This document shows positions 1 to 8,576 of a stretch of DNA of 64,000 nucleotides, piece after piece. The notes below the pieces were generated by a model. That model was not told the DNA's origin. It saw only the letters and a list, made by a program, of their open reading frames with translations, and ran no database searches. Source of the stretch: Schlesneria sp. GTDB lineage: Bacteria > Planctomycetota > Planctomycetia > Planctomycetales > Planctomycetaceae. How positions within the stretch are numbered: position 1 is the first letter of the stretch; the number at the start of each line of letters is the position of its first letter. The translations under genes were made by a program, and so were the position numbers. Location: the NCBI GenBank assembly GCA_028291515.1, contig JAQGHU010000053.1, forward strand, positions 1 through 64,000, read 5' to 3'.

Positions 1-168
1 AAGTTGATGTCACTTCCAAAAAACGACCTCGTAGGATCGCTCAGAATCGACGCAAACGGGGTGGTCCGATATAAACTTCATCCCCGTTTTGGCGGTTTTC
101 GAAAAACTGACAGCCTCGGAGCGAGAAGGCTACTTAAAGCCGAAGAAGATCAGAAAGACTTCGAACGG

Positions 169-1095
169 TTACTTACCCCGCAGGTGCTTATCGAACCAAT
201 CGGCGAGCTTAGGTCCATCGACGCCCCAGAAGTCTGGCCACGGATGCCCGCCGTCTTTCTTGATCATCAACTCCACAGGGACGCCCGCCTCTTGAAGCTT
301 GGCGACGATCACTTCGGATTGCTGCAGCGGAACCACCAGATCCTTATCGCCGTGAATGATGAACGTCGGCGGACTCTCCTTCGTGACGTAGGTGATCGGA
401 GAGATCTGCTTCAACAGTTCCTTTCGCTTGGCGTCATCGATCACCTTCACATACGTCCGCGTCTGCGAATCGAACTCGTGAAAATCGAACGACGCTCGAT
501 GATAAGCCAGCGGTCCCAGATCGCCTCCTTGCACCAAACCCGGCCCGCCATAGTTCAAGAAGTCGGTCAACGGAAAGAAGCAGGCGACCGCCTGGATTCG
601 GCTGGAGGTTCGATCAACAGGATCAGCCGCTTCCGGGTTTCCATCATTACCCGCGTTCGCCTGCAACATCGACATGTGCCCGCCTGACGAAGCTCCTGTG
701 ATGCCCAGCCGGTCGGGGTCCACGTCATAGCTTTTCGCATGGTACCGGATGAATCGCACAGCGCGCTGCAGATCAACGGCCTGTTCCACGATCGTGAACT
801 TCGGTTCGCTCGGCAACAGCACTCGGAAGACGGTGTAACCTCGCTTCAGCAGTTCAGCGAAAATACTCGGTTCATAGTGAGCTTTATGCCAGCCACCATT
901 CGCCAGATGAATGATTCCGATGCCATTCGGTGACGCTGGTGTGAAGACATCCAGCGTCAGCGCCATGTCAGATCGTCGGCCATAAATCAAATCGCTTTTC
1001 TGGTTTACACCCCTTGCATCTCCCTGAGCACTCGCATTGTCTGTGAGGCATAAGATAGACACCAGCGATGCAATCAGCCATGCGAAATGTCTCAT
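169..1095 (-). CDS. secreted alpha/beta hydrolase (BD-FAE / prolyl oligopeptidase-like)
   Basis: Predicted exported serine hydrolase of 308 residues. Residues 1-23 form a signal peptide ending in ASA. The oxyanion-type motif HLANGGWH lies at 63-70 and the nucleophile elbow GASSGGH at 134-140 (Ser136). IHGDKDLVVP supplies a likely acid Asp253, and GGHPWP a likely His285. The order Ser-Asp-His and the length fit the BD-FAE/esterase-lipase branch of the alpha/beta hydrolases. These usually cleave ester bonds of sugars or small carboxylates; the substrate cannot be told here. It stands alone, with a repeat-filled gap on its 5' side. Confidence 0.85.
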   Translation of the reverse strand: MRHFAWLIASLVSILCLTDNASAQGDARGVNQKSDLIYGRRSDMALTLDVFTPASPNGIGIIHLANGGWHKAHYEPSIFAELLKRGYTVFRVLLPSEPKFTIVEQAVDLQRAVRFIRYHAKSYDVDPDRLGITGASSGGHMSMLQANAGNDGNPEAADPVDRTSSRIQAVACFFPLTDFLNYGGPGLVQGGDLGPLAYHRASFDFHEFDSQTRTYVKVIDDAKRKELLKQISPITYVTKESPPTFIIHGDKDLVVPLQQSEVIVAKLQEAGVPVELMIKKDGGHPWPDFWGVDGPKLADWFDKHLRGK

Positions 1096-1270
1096 GGTTC
1101 GAATGTACTCTTAAGTTGAGCAGTTGCGGTGTGTGACACGCGAGAGGGCCACGTCAATCGATTGTTGGCAGTTGACATGAAGCCGCATCATGAAACTACA
1201 GCTTCGGGATGTCTAGTCTGGACTATTCACGCCCGGTGCATTGTCCATGCGGGCGGAAGCCCATTCAAAT

Positions 1271-1297
1271 GTCATTCCCGCGCAGGCGGCAATCCAG
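1271..1297. repeat. dispersed palindrome, family F (CATTCCCGCGCAGG type)
   Basis: A 27-base copy of a GC-rich element containing CATTCCCGCGCAGGCGG. The same element occurs inverted at 33795-33821 as a cleaner palindrome around CCCGCCTGCGCGGG. Similar sequences are common intergenic repeats in many bacterial genomes. This copy is imperfect in its second half. Confidence 0.7.
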
Positions 1298-1342
1298 AGA
1301 GTCGATGTGGGAGCGCGATGCACTCGAGGCACCACAGAAACG

Positions 1343-1459
1343 GAAAGAATTTTGAAACACAGAGGCACAGAGGTCATGGAAAGGACGGAAGGAGAGCGGA
1401 ATCACGGTGACCCGTGCTTTCTCTGTAACCTCTGTGCCTCTGTGTTTCAAAATTCTTTC
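1343..1459. repeat. fold-back element, family A (32-base arms)
   Basis: Left arm 1343-1374 and right arm 1428-1459 are near-perfect reverse complements. The left arm includes AAACACAGAGGCACAGAGG. They are separated by 53 bases with no coding sense. A transcript could fold into a long hairpin. It sits between a hydrolase gene and the 3' end of the next minus-strand gene. A single arm-like fragment recurs near 60408. The remainder of 1096-1560 shows no gene. Confidence 0.8.
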
Positions 1460-1560
1460 GCTTTGAATCTTAGCCTCGCCAATCGGTCGGTCGTACTTAC
1501 CACGTTAGTAGAGATCGGTGAGAAGATGGAAGCATCGCCTTGATACTACCAAAGAACGCA

Positions 1561-1590
1561 AGCTGCCGAAGGCTAGCACCTTCGGCAGCT
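1561..1590 (-). terminator. intrinsic terminator of the Spy-like gene
   Basis: A perfect 12-base stem (AGCTGCCGAAGG with its complement) and a 6-base loop, lying 33 bases past the stop codon of the minus-strand gene at 1624-2514. The T-rich tail on that strand is weak (TGCGTTCTTT), so this could be a Rho-assisted or mRNA-stabilising hairpin. Confidence 0.6.
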
Positions 1591-1623
1591 TAACGACAGA
1601 ACGGCGTTTCGCACCGTCAAGTA

Positions 1624-2514
1624 TTACGGAGTAACTGGCTTCAGAGTGGTAGTCGTCTGCCCCGGAAAGTAGACGTCCGAGTGGAACTCGTACGGCTGTC
1701 CCGTGATCGCATTCCAACGAGCGCGCTGGGCTGGAGTCAACGTGCTATCGATATTCTTGCGAGCGGCCTGGCGAGCTTCTCGCATTTGCTTGGCAACGGT
1801 TTCTCGCTTGGCCGGATAATCAGTTCGCCAGTTGGCCGTCTGCTTAGCCCAGTCAGCGTTGTATTGATCGAGCTTCTGCTGCTGTTCGGGAGTCAGCTGC
1901 AATTGTTCCTGAATCGTGGGATCCTGGAAGGCACTGTAACCCCGATATTGATTGTGCAATTGGTAGTATCGATCCCGAGCGGCCTGGTCGGTGATGGTCG
2001 CATCGACGGCCGGTGAGAATTGCCTGTTGAAACTCTGTCTCAAGGCCGCCTCGCGCTGAGCTTGCTTCTGCAGGCTCAGGCTGCTGTCGACCACGGTGCG
2101 ATTCTTGTTGTACTCGACCCAAGCCTGTTCATAATTTCGGTTCAGGGCGTTGTACTGATCATCGTTCAGCTTCAGTTCTTCGCGAACGCTGGGATTGCTG
2201 AACCAGGGATTACGTGAGTAGTAACCCGCTTCGCCGACGCCATCATCGCTAGCACCCGCAGGAGCACCAATTTGGGCGCGGGCAATCGGGACTTGCAGAT
2301 TCACGCCGGGTGCCTGAATTCTCACACCGGGCGTTTGAACAGCTGCACCCGCAGCGGGGGTCTGAATGTTCACCCCGGGAGCTTGGATTTGAACTCCTGG
2401 CTTCGGAGGATTGGGCTGTACTGGCGTCTCTGTCTGGGACGCTTGGGCATAAGCGACACCGACAATCGCGGTACTCAACAAACCGGCAGTCACTGTCCTG
2501 GCTAAATGGCTCAT
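1624..2514 (-). CDS. secreted Spy/CpxP-like protein with PGV-IQ-P repeats
   Basis: Exported protein of 296 residues, unknown role. The N-terminus (MSHLARTVTAGLLSTAIVG) is a signal peptide. A low-complexity tract follows with repeated PGVxIQ(A/T)P units. The C-terminal two thirds is helical and charged, with the segments LKLNDDQYNALN, LQLTPEQQQKLDQY and LTPAQRARWNAITG, which resemble the LTxxQ signature of Spy/CpxP periplasmic chaperones. The start was chosen at 2514 because GGAAGGATCG lies just upstream; an in-frame start at 2550 would add 12 residues in front of the signal peptide. A hairpin at 1561-1590 follows the gene. Confidence 0.75.
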   Translation of the reverse strand: MSHLARTVTAGLLSTAIVGVAYAQASQTETPVQPNPPKPGVQIQAPGVNIQTPAAGAAVQTPGVRIQAPGVNLQVPIARAQIGAPAGASDDGVGEAGYYSRNPWFSNPSVREELKLNDDQYNALNRNYEQAWVEYNKNRTVVDSSLSLQKQAQREAALRQSFNRQFSPAVDATITDQAARDRYYQLHNQYRGYSAFQDPTIQEQLQLTPEQQQKLDQYNADWAKQTANWRTDYPAKRETVAKQMREARQAARKNIDSTLTPAQRARWNAITGQPYEFHSDVYFPGQTTTTLKPVTP

Positions 2515-3270
2515 TTCGATCCTTCCCTCATTAATCGTTATTCGTATCAAGGCCGCACCGGATTGGTTGGCAAGTTAGATGCCAAAGCATGCCAATCCGT
2601 CGAAACCGAATGAGGAGAAGGCAGGACTCTCTTGGCTGACTGCTGAAACCGATCGAACGCCTCAGCTGGATCCGAATCGACATAAACCCATGCGCACAAG
2701 GCCAGTCCGGTGTCCGAAGTCACCACCGCGAAGAATGCTGAAGAGCAAAGCCTGAACAGATCCAGATGATTCCTGAATTCGACGTCGCACGGCCCAGCAC
2801 AAGTGGGCGACTGTCGACCATCTGACTTGGAAATCGCACGTCGTCTCTAACGTAGATCTTCGGACAACTCTCCGCACAGATCGATTTCGTCATCCGCTTC
2901 CCGAGTCATCAAGGTGACTTCATATCCAGTTGAGTCGGTGCAATTCGAGCTGAATGCCTCTAAGACAAGGGGCCATGTGAGACGCGAGAATTGTAATTTT
3001 TGATGTGGTTTTTCGGGGGTTGTGAAGGCTGTGTTAAGGACTCATGTGCCGACGATTAACGTATTCCTGTTAATCGTGAGAAATCGGGCTAAAGCGAAAA
3101 ATCTCTGTCAGATGTTTCCGGGTGGCCACAACTATAGGGCAGGGATGGTGACCGAACGGTCATTTTCCTGAACATTCCCTTGGGGTGTGCAAACACTCCC
3201 TCGCCCCGTGAACGCTGGCTTCGACTGGATCGCAGCCAGTGGCCCAGACCGACCTGCCTGACGAATTACC
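2515..3270. other. gene-free stretch upstream of the sigma-factor gene
   Basis: No convincing ORF on either strand. The only structure I see is a short inverted repeat at 3054-3075 (GATTAAC, 8-base spacer, GTTAATC), about 195 bases before the ECF sigma gene. It could be an operator, but nothing else supports that. The promoters of the two divergent flanking genes must lie here. Confidence 0.5.
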
Positions 3271-3864
3271 ATGCCTCAGATTTTCTCGCCCTACGAAACC
3301 GCTGGAGACCCTCGTCCCCCGACACCGACGCGCGCTGTCCGCAGTTCCGGCGACGAGGGGAACGAAGAGGAGTTCATTCGGCTGCTCGCGCGCTCATATC
3401 GGTCGATTTACTCGTACGCTCAGACGTTGGTGCCCAATCTGGCTGATGCGGAAGACTGCGTGCAGGAAGTCAGCCTGCTGATGTGGCGCAAGTTCGACGA
3501 GTTTGGTCGCGATGGAAATTTCTCACGATGGGCGCGGGGGTTTGTTCGTCGCGTCGCTAAGAATCATAACCGCAAGAAACGGCCGCATTACCTGGCGCTG
3601 GACGACGACCTGATCGATCAGTTGGGGGCGATGCAGGGAGGGATTCATGAAATCCTGGAGCTTCGTCGTGCTCAGTTGGCTGAGTGCCTGACCAAGCTAC
3701 CTGCTGCCGATTGGAGATTGATCAACGATTATTACCAGCACGGCGAGTCGGTCGAGGAGTTGTCTCGACGAACCGGCCGCACGTCTGCCGCGATCTACCA
3801 GGCGTTGCGACGAGCTCGATTGGCCTTGTTCCGCTGTATCAGCCAGAACTTGGGGGTGCTCTGA
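3271..3864 (+). CDS. ECF-type RNA polymerase sigma factor
   Basis: Sigma-70 family protein of 197 residues that would direct RNA polymerase to a special promoter set. Region 2 is visible as a helix containing ADAEDCVQEVSLLMWRKF; region 4 as ELSRRTGRTSAAIYQALRRA with the helix-turn-helix near residues 165-190. The length and style match the planctomycete ECF group usually paired with a FecR-like gene. Its stop codon overlaps the start of the downstream FecR-like gene (TGATG), which indicates translational coupling. It probably acts with that membrane protein as a signalling pair. The N-terminal 25 residues are proline-rich and may be untranslated if a later start is used. Confidence 0.88.
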   Translation: MPQIFSPYETAGDPRPPTPTRAVRSSGDEGNEEEFIRLLARSYRSIYSYAQTLVPNLADAEDCVQEVSLLMWRKFDEFGRDGNFSRWARGFVRRVAKNHNRKKRPHYLALDDDLIDQLGAMQGGIHEILELRRAQLAECLTKLPAADWRLINDYYQHGESVEELSRRTGRTSAAIYQALRRARLALFRCISQNLGVL

Positions 3865-5384
3865 TGCGAGCGGAACGCCCACCGAAGCAACAGGAACTGT
3901 TGGCCGCCATCGACGGCTGGCACGCGAACGTGCTGACCGAGTCGGACGCGCTGTGGCTGAAGGATCAGTTGCGGAACAGCGAGCAGGCGCGGCGCATCTT
4001 TATTGAATACGGCGACATGCTGGCTTCGCTGGCGTTCACAGGCGAGGGAGACCTGGAAGAATCGGCTGACATCCTGCTCACTCGGGTGCTCGAAGCCGAA
4101 GAACGGACATCGCGCCGGTCCAGTTGGCAGCGCGTCGGCGTCGGGGCAGCCCTGACGGTGACGGCCATGTTGCTGCTCGGCGTCGGGTTCCTCTGTCTGC
4201 CATCTGCCGGTTCGCCCAAGTTGGCGGCGGTGCCCTCCACCGTCAAGGCCCTGGCCGTCGCCGTGGTGACCGATCTCTACACGCAGCCAGGGAAAAACAT
4301 CGCGGTGGAAGTGATCCGAGATGCGGTCGCGACGCATGGGCTTCGCATCGGCACAGCATTGCTCGCGAATGATGAATTGCGATTAGAGGATGACCAATCG
4401 TTCCTGGAATTGACGTTCACCGGCGGGGCGCGGCTGGTGCTGCAGGGGCCGGCGCACCTCGTTGTGGGAGCACCGTTGGCTGCGAGGCTGAAGGCCGGCC
4501 GCGCGGTCGGGTTCGTCCCTCCTGAGGCGGTTGGCTTTGTCTTAGATGTTCCCGGCGGCATCGTCCGCGACCTGGGGACCGAGTTCGCCGTGGATGCCGC
4601 GTCGGGCAACACTCAAGTCTCCGTGCTGACTGGGGTCGTCGAGTGTGAATTGGGCTCGACCCACGAGGAAAGAAAGTTGGCGCGGCTCGATCGAGGTGCC
4701 GGGGTGCGGATGGAACCTAGCTCTGGATCGTTTGTGCCGCTGGAAGGCTTGCCGAAATCACTGTCGCAGATCGTGGAATATCATACGGGGATCGTGGTCG
4801 TCCGCGGAGAAGCGGAGTTCGTCGCGATGGAGGCTCCTCTTCCATCGGAGGCCGGCAAATTTCCTTCGTCCTTAGCGCAAATTTATCCGGAACGTCAATA
4901 CATCTTCGTCAAGCGAGGCGATGATCCGAAGCAGCTTCTGTTGACCGATGCTAAGGGAAATCCAGGGACTAATGCACCCTTCATCTCGAAGGTCGTTCCA
5001 GAATCGCCCCAGCCGGGCGAACAGGCTTCCTTTTCGGTGGATTCTTACTTCCTTCGCGCGAGAGCGCCAACCAAAACGCCGCTGGTGATCACCGGTTCAG
5101 TGACGTTTCGCCGAGAAATTGTCGCCGCGTTGACGACGACGGATGCTCTGAGCGCGACGGATGAAGCGATGGCTCGACCCGAGTTCGCGGCCGATTGGAA
5201 AGAGCATGCGAATCGGTCCCGAGGGAGCGATGAAGGATCGGATCGGGTCACGATCAGTCCTGACGGCAAGACGTTGACATTTACTTTGCAGGCCAGTGGC
5301 GCCGGTGACGAGATGCGCATCCTGGTGCGGCATGGCACACCATCGGAAGTGGCTTTGGCAGCCCCCGTCGCTGGTTCACCGTGA
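3864..5384 (+). CDS. FecR-domain transmembrane regulator / anti-sigma-like protein
   Basis: 506 residues. The cytoplasmic N-terminus (1-90) begins with an anti-sigma-like helix pair (LLAAIDGWHANVLTESDALW, then LRNSEQARRIFIEYGDML). One transmembrane segment lies at about 91-113. A FecR domain spans about 158-260 (ELTFTGGARLVLQGPAHL; VPGGIVRDLGTEFAVD). The remaining 240 residues are extracytoplasmic with no clear match. The ATG at 3864 overlaps the sigma-gene stop, so the two are co-translated. FecR-type proteins sense an outer signal and control the cognate sigma factor. The downstream DUF1559 gene is a typical neighbour. Confidence 0.85.
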   Translation: MRAERPPKQQELLAAIDGWHANVLTESDALWLKDQLRNSEQARRIFIEYGDMLASLAFTGEGDLEESADILLTRVLEAEERTSRRSSWQRVGVGAALTVTAMLLLGVGFLCLPSAGSPKLAAVPSTVKALAVAVVTDLYTQPGKNIAVEVIRDAVATHGLRIGTALLANDELRLEDDQSFLELTFTGGARLVLQGPAHLVVGAPLAARLKAGRAVGFVPPEAVGFVLDVPGGIVRDLGTEFAVDAASGNTQVSVLTGVVECELGSTHEERKLARLDRGAGVRMEPSSGSFVPLEGLPKSLSQIVEYHTGIVVVRGEAEFVAMEAPLPSEAGKFPSSLAQIYPERQYIFVKRGDDPKQLLLTDAKGNPGTNAPFISKVVPESPQPGEQASFSVDSYFLRARAPTKTPLVITGSVTFRREIVAALTTTDALSATDEAMARPEFAADWKEHANRSRGSDEGSDRVTISPDGKTLTFTLQASGAGDEMRILVRHGTPSEVALAAPVAGSP

Positions 5385-5497
5385 CGGCGGCGGCCTTGAA
5401 GAACAGTGCAGATTGGACGGGCCAGTTTTTTATTGCATGTTAACACCGGGCTTGTGTCGCGACGGCCAAGCCATCCCACCATTTTCGGAGAGAGACT

Positions 5498-6643
5498 ATG
5501 CCTGGCAATTCCAATCTATCGCGTCGAGGCTTTACGTTGATCGAACTGCTCGTCGTGATCGCCATCATTGCGGTCCTGATCGCGCTGCTGTTGCCGGCTG
5601 TGCAGCAAGCGCGCGAGGCGGCGCGGCGGACGCAGTGCAAGAACAGTCTGAAGCAATTGGGTCTGGCGCTGCATAATTACCTGGGGACATATAACGTCTT
5701 TCCCTACGGCCGTGGAGGAACCGGGCATCCGGACGAGACAGGCCATCCCACCGCAACTGATACTGCGAATACGAACAACGACCACGCCAGCGGCTTTATC
5801 GGGCTGTTGGGATATCTCGATCAGGGGCCGCTCTATGGTGCGATCGCCTCACCGCAAACCATCGGCGGTACCACATACCCTGCGTTTGGACCGTGTCCGC
5901 CGGACGCCTCGATCTCCACATCGACCGGTGCCGCCAACATGAATTACACACCGTTCCAGACCAAGCTGTCGGTACTGATGTGTCCGTCGTCGCTGCCGCT
6001 CGGCACTGTCTACGGCGGGCCGACGAACTACGCCTTCTGTTGGGGAGATCGTGTCACGGGGATTTCCGCCGGAGAAACTTCGCCTGCCACACAGCGGCCG
6101 CTGACACGCTTCAACATGCGCGGTTTCGTCTCATTCCAGTCGTGTCGGCCCATTGCGTCGATCACGGACGGAACCAGCAATACCATCGCGATGGGCGAAA
6201 TCGCGACCGGCCCCAATGCAAGCGGTTACTTCGGCGGAGCCGCGTTGGCTCGCTCCACGATCACGGGCTCGCCGATTACGTGTCTGGCACAAGGGAGTCG
6301 CAGCACCGGGACGTTGTCCACCGGGACGAACAAAGCATTGCGCGGCAATGGCTGGGCCCAGGGGGCATTCATCTATACAGGGTTCAACACGATTACGCCG
6401 CCAAACTCACCCGCGTGTACTTCGACCGGCAACGATTACTCCGACGGCGTGGCGTCCACCAGCAGCTACCACCCCGGAGGGACGAACGTCCTGATGGCGG
6501 ACGGGGCCGTCCGGTTTGTCAGCGAGAACATCGACACCGGCAACATGGGCCACAGTGGCGACGTGACGATCGGGCCGTCCCCCTTTGGCGTGTGGGGAGC
6601 GTTGGGCACGATCTCGGGGTCCGAGGCCGTCGGGGAATTCTGA
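5498..6643 (+). CDS. DUF1559 prepilin-like protein
   Basis: 381 residues. Residues 9-35 carry a type II/IV prepilin leader ([19 protein letters not shown]) with Glu five residues after the cleavage site, followed by the planctomycete hallmark [17 protein letters not shown] and [11 protein letters not shown]. The C-terminus has the family end motif [17 protein letters not shown]. This is the DUF1559 family, hugely expanded in planctomycetes and thought to form pseudopilin-like surface structures. It is the first structural gene after the sigma/FecR pair, so it may be a target of that sigma factor (inference). Confidence 0.93.
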   Translation: MPGNSNLSRRGFTLIELLVVIAIIAVLIALLLPAVQQAREAARRTQCKNSLKQLGLALHNYLGTYNVFPYGRGGTGHPDETGHPTATDTANTNNDHASGFIGLLGYLDQGPLYGAIASPQTIGGTTYPAFGPCPPDASISTSTGAANMNYTPFQTKLSVLMCPSSLPLGTVYGGPTNYAFCWGDRVTGISAGETSPATQRPLTRFNMRGFVSFQSCRPIASITDGTSNTIAMGEIATGPNASGYFGGAALARSTITGSPITCLAQGSRSTGTLSTGTNKALRGNGWAQGAFIYTGFNTITPPNSPACTSTGNDYSDGVASTSSYHPGGTNVLMADGAVRFVSENIDTGNMGHSGDVTIGPSPFGVWGALGTISGSEAVGEF

Positions 6644-6692
6644 GAGGCCGCGACGTCAATGTCGTGGAAGCACGGATCTGGGGGGGGATATT

Positions 6693-7103
6693 ATGAGATT
6701 GAGTTCGATGGCGGCTGTCTGGGGCTTGGCAGCGCTGCTCTTGTCGGGATGCGGGAAGGGCAAGATTCCCAGACGACCCGAGTTGTTCAAGGTCTTCGGC
6801 AAGGTCACCTTCCAGAACAATCCGGTGGAGGGGGCCACCGTCGTCTTTGTGCCGCAAGCTCATTCCCATGCCGCCATGGGCGTGACCGACGCGAAGGGAA
6901 ACTTCCAATTGCAGACTTATCTCCCGGAAGACGGTGCCGCACCGGGTGCTTATCGAGTCATCGTCAAAAAGTGTTATTTCGATGATAAGGAGATCGAGCA
7001 TCAACTGCTTCCTCCGCCATACGCCACGCCGGACGAAAGCGGGCTGACCGCGGATGTCGAGGCCGGCCTCAATAACAATTTCTGCTTTGATTTGACGGAA
7101 TGA
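6693..7103 (+). CDS. small lipoprotein with carboxypeptidase-regulatory-like fold
   Basis: 136 residues. The leader MRLSSMAAVWGLAALLLSGC ends in a lipobox (LLSGC, Cys20). The mature part reads as a beta-sandwich: VFGKVTFQNNPVEGATVVF, then VTDAKGNFQLQTY and GAYRVIVKK, the usual pattern of the carboxypeptidase regulatory-like/transthyretin-like proteins found after DUF1559 genes in planctomycetes. Start 6693 was preferred because it gives a proper lipoprotein leader and a G-rich ribosome-binding stretch; the same frame is open upstream to 6585. Probably anchored in a membrane; partner unknown. Confidence 0.82.
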   Translation: MRLSSMAAVWGLAALLLSGCGKGKIPRRPELFKVFGKVTFQNNPVEGATVVFVPQAHSHAAMGVTDAKGNFQLQTYLPEDGAAPGAYRVIVKKCYFDDKEIEHQLLPPPYATPDESGLTADVEAGLNNNFCFDLTE

Positions 7104-7188
7104 ACATCACCGAGTTTGGCGTCGCTCAGCGAAGCGAGCCGCCCGGCAACCCTGACAGATGTACACACCATTTTTCTGAAGAGAGAAC

Positions 7189-8250
7189 ATGAACTTTCAG
7201 GCATCATTCACCGTCGGTTTGATCCTCGCCGGGCTCTTGCTGCCGCGTCCTGCTGCGACGGCAGAGACGCTGGATTCAACACCAGATGGTTCCTTTAGCA
7301 TCGTGCTGATTCCCGACACCCAGGCCTACAAAGGGGAAGGGATCAAAGGGGGCTCCGCGGACAATCACGACCCGGTAACCAATCCCATCTTCGCCGCGCA
7401 TACGAAGTGGATCGTCGACAACCTGGGCCGGCAGAAGATCGCCTTCGTCAGCCATGTCGGTGACATCGTCGACATCAACGACCGCCGGCAGTGGAAGGTC
7501 GCCCGAGAATGCATGGATGCGATTCATGACAAGGTCCCCTACGGCATCTCTGTCGGAAACCACGACATGACGACCAAGGGGGACTCGTCGTTGTTCCAGG
7601 AGTATTTCCCGCAATCCCGGTTCGAGAAATTCAGTTGGTATGGAGGCTGCTTCCCAGGTTCCGAAGACCGTCCCCAGATTTCCGGCAACAATGCGAACAG
7701 CTATCAACTCTTCACTGCGGGTGGTCTACCGTTTGTCTTTCTGCATTTGGAATGCAATGCGCCGGACGATGTCGTCAAGTGGGCCAACGAGATTCTCGAC
7801 CAACACAAGGACCGACGCGCGCTGATTACGTGCCATATGGGCTGGGGCCCTCGCCTCAAGCCGAAAACGGACGACGAGTATGTCACGGGTGAAAAGGGTC
7901 GCATGGAATGGGTCAAGATCCACGGCACTCGCGGCAACTCGCCGCAGCAGCTGTGGGAGAAATGCTATCGCCGGCATCCGCACCTGATCGCGGTCTTCTC
8001 CGGCGACCAAAGCCGCACGCAAGCCTACCACGCCGCCACGGCAGGAGATCACGGCAACGTCATCCACGAGTTCATGCAGGATTACAGCACCGGCTGGCTC
8101 CGGCTCTACAGATTCCAACCCACTGAGAATCGTATCCGAGTCTTCACGTTCGATCCCAAAACAGAAGAACTCTGCCCCGGCACCAAACTTGTTAAGGCAC
8201 CCCGCGACCACCAGTTTGAAATCCAATGCCCGCTGCTTTCCAAGAAATAG
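7189..8250 (+). CDS. secreted calcineurin-like metallophosphoesterase
   Basis: 353 residues with a signal peptide (MNFQASFTVGLILAGLLL, cleavage near ATA). Metal-binding motifs of the calcineurin-like fold appear in order: IPDTQAYK (a DxQ variant of the usual DxH), HVGDIVD, GNHDM, a histidine in ITCHMGW, and FSGDQSR near the end. It should hydrolyse phosphomonoesters or diesters outside the cytoplasm; similar planctomycete proteins have unknown substrates. A leader-like ATG at 7189 follows GAAGAGAGAAC. It is 85 bases downstream of the lipoprotein gene and may be in the same transcript. Confidence 0.88.
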   Translation: MNFQASFTVGLILAGLLLPRPAATAETLDSTPDGSFSIVLIPDTQAYKGEGIKGGSADNHDPVTNPIFAAHTKWIVDNLGRQKIAFVSHVGDIVDINDRRQWKVARECMDAIHDKVPYGISVGNHDMTTKGDSSLFQEYFPQSRFEKFSWYGGCFPGSEDRPQISGNNANSYQLFTAGGLPFVFLHLECNAPDDVVKWANEILDQHKDRRALITCHMGWGPRLKPKTDDEYVTGEKGRMEWVKIHGTRGNSPQQLWEKCYRRHPHLIAVFSGDQSRTQAYHAATAGDHGNVIHEFMQDYSTGWLRLYRFQPTENRIRVFTFDPKTEELCPGTKLVKAPRDHQFEIQCPLLSKK

Positions 8251-8576
8251 CGAGATTTGCGACCTCGTTAAGGGGATGTGGATAGTCCGCGCCATCAATA
8301 GATGCAATCCCTGATTTCTCGGAGACCGAGCATCATGTGGTCTCGAGATTTGATACCCGAGGGCGTCGTCATACTGTACGCAGTTTTGTGAGCAAGAGGT
8401 GGATGACACCACGCTCTCCTCAGATTCTGAAGATTTGAGGAACTGTAGGTCACTTCAGATTCGATGCTCGACAGTGTTGTTGGTGGGCCGTAGCATCATG
8501 GGTTGCTCCAGATTCAACTCTTGGTGAATGACTCCTCTTGTCACTCGACCGCTCGGCATATCGAAGGATCTTCAAC
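8251..8576. other. gene-free stretch
   Basis: About 325 bases without a plausible gene. I see no repeat of the families found elsewhere and no clear terminator. It should hold the promoter of the TPR-DUF1549 gene. Confidence 0.4.

Noticed and set aside
4-687. Long plus-strand ORF of 227 codons
   Set aside because: It lies opposite the secreted hydrolase gene (169-1095, minus), which has a clear catalytic triad and signal peptide; the plus-strand product has no family sense.
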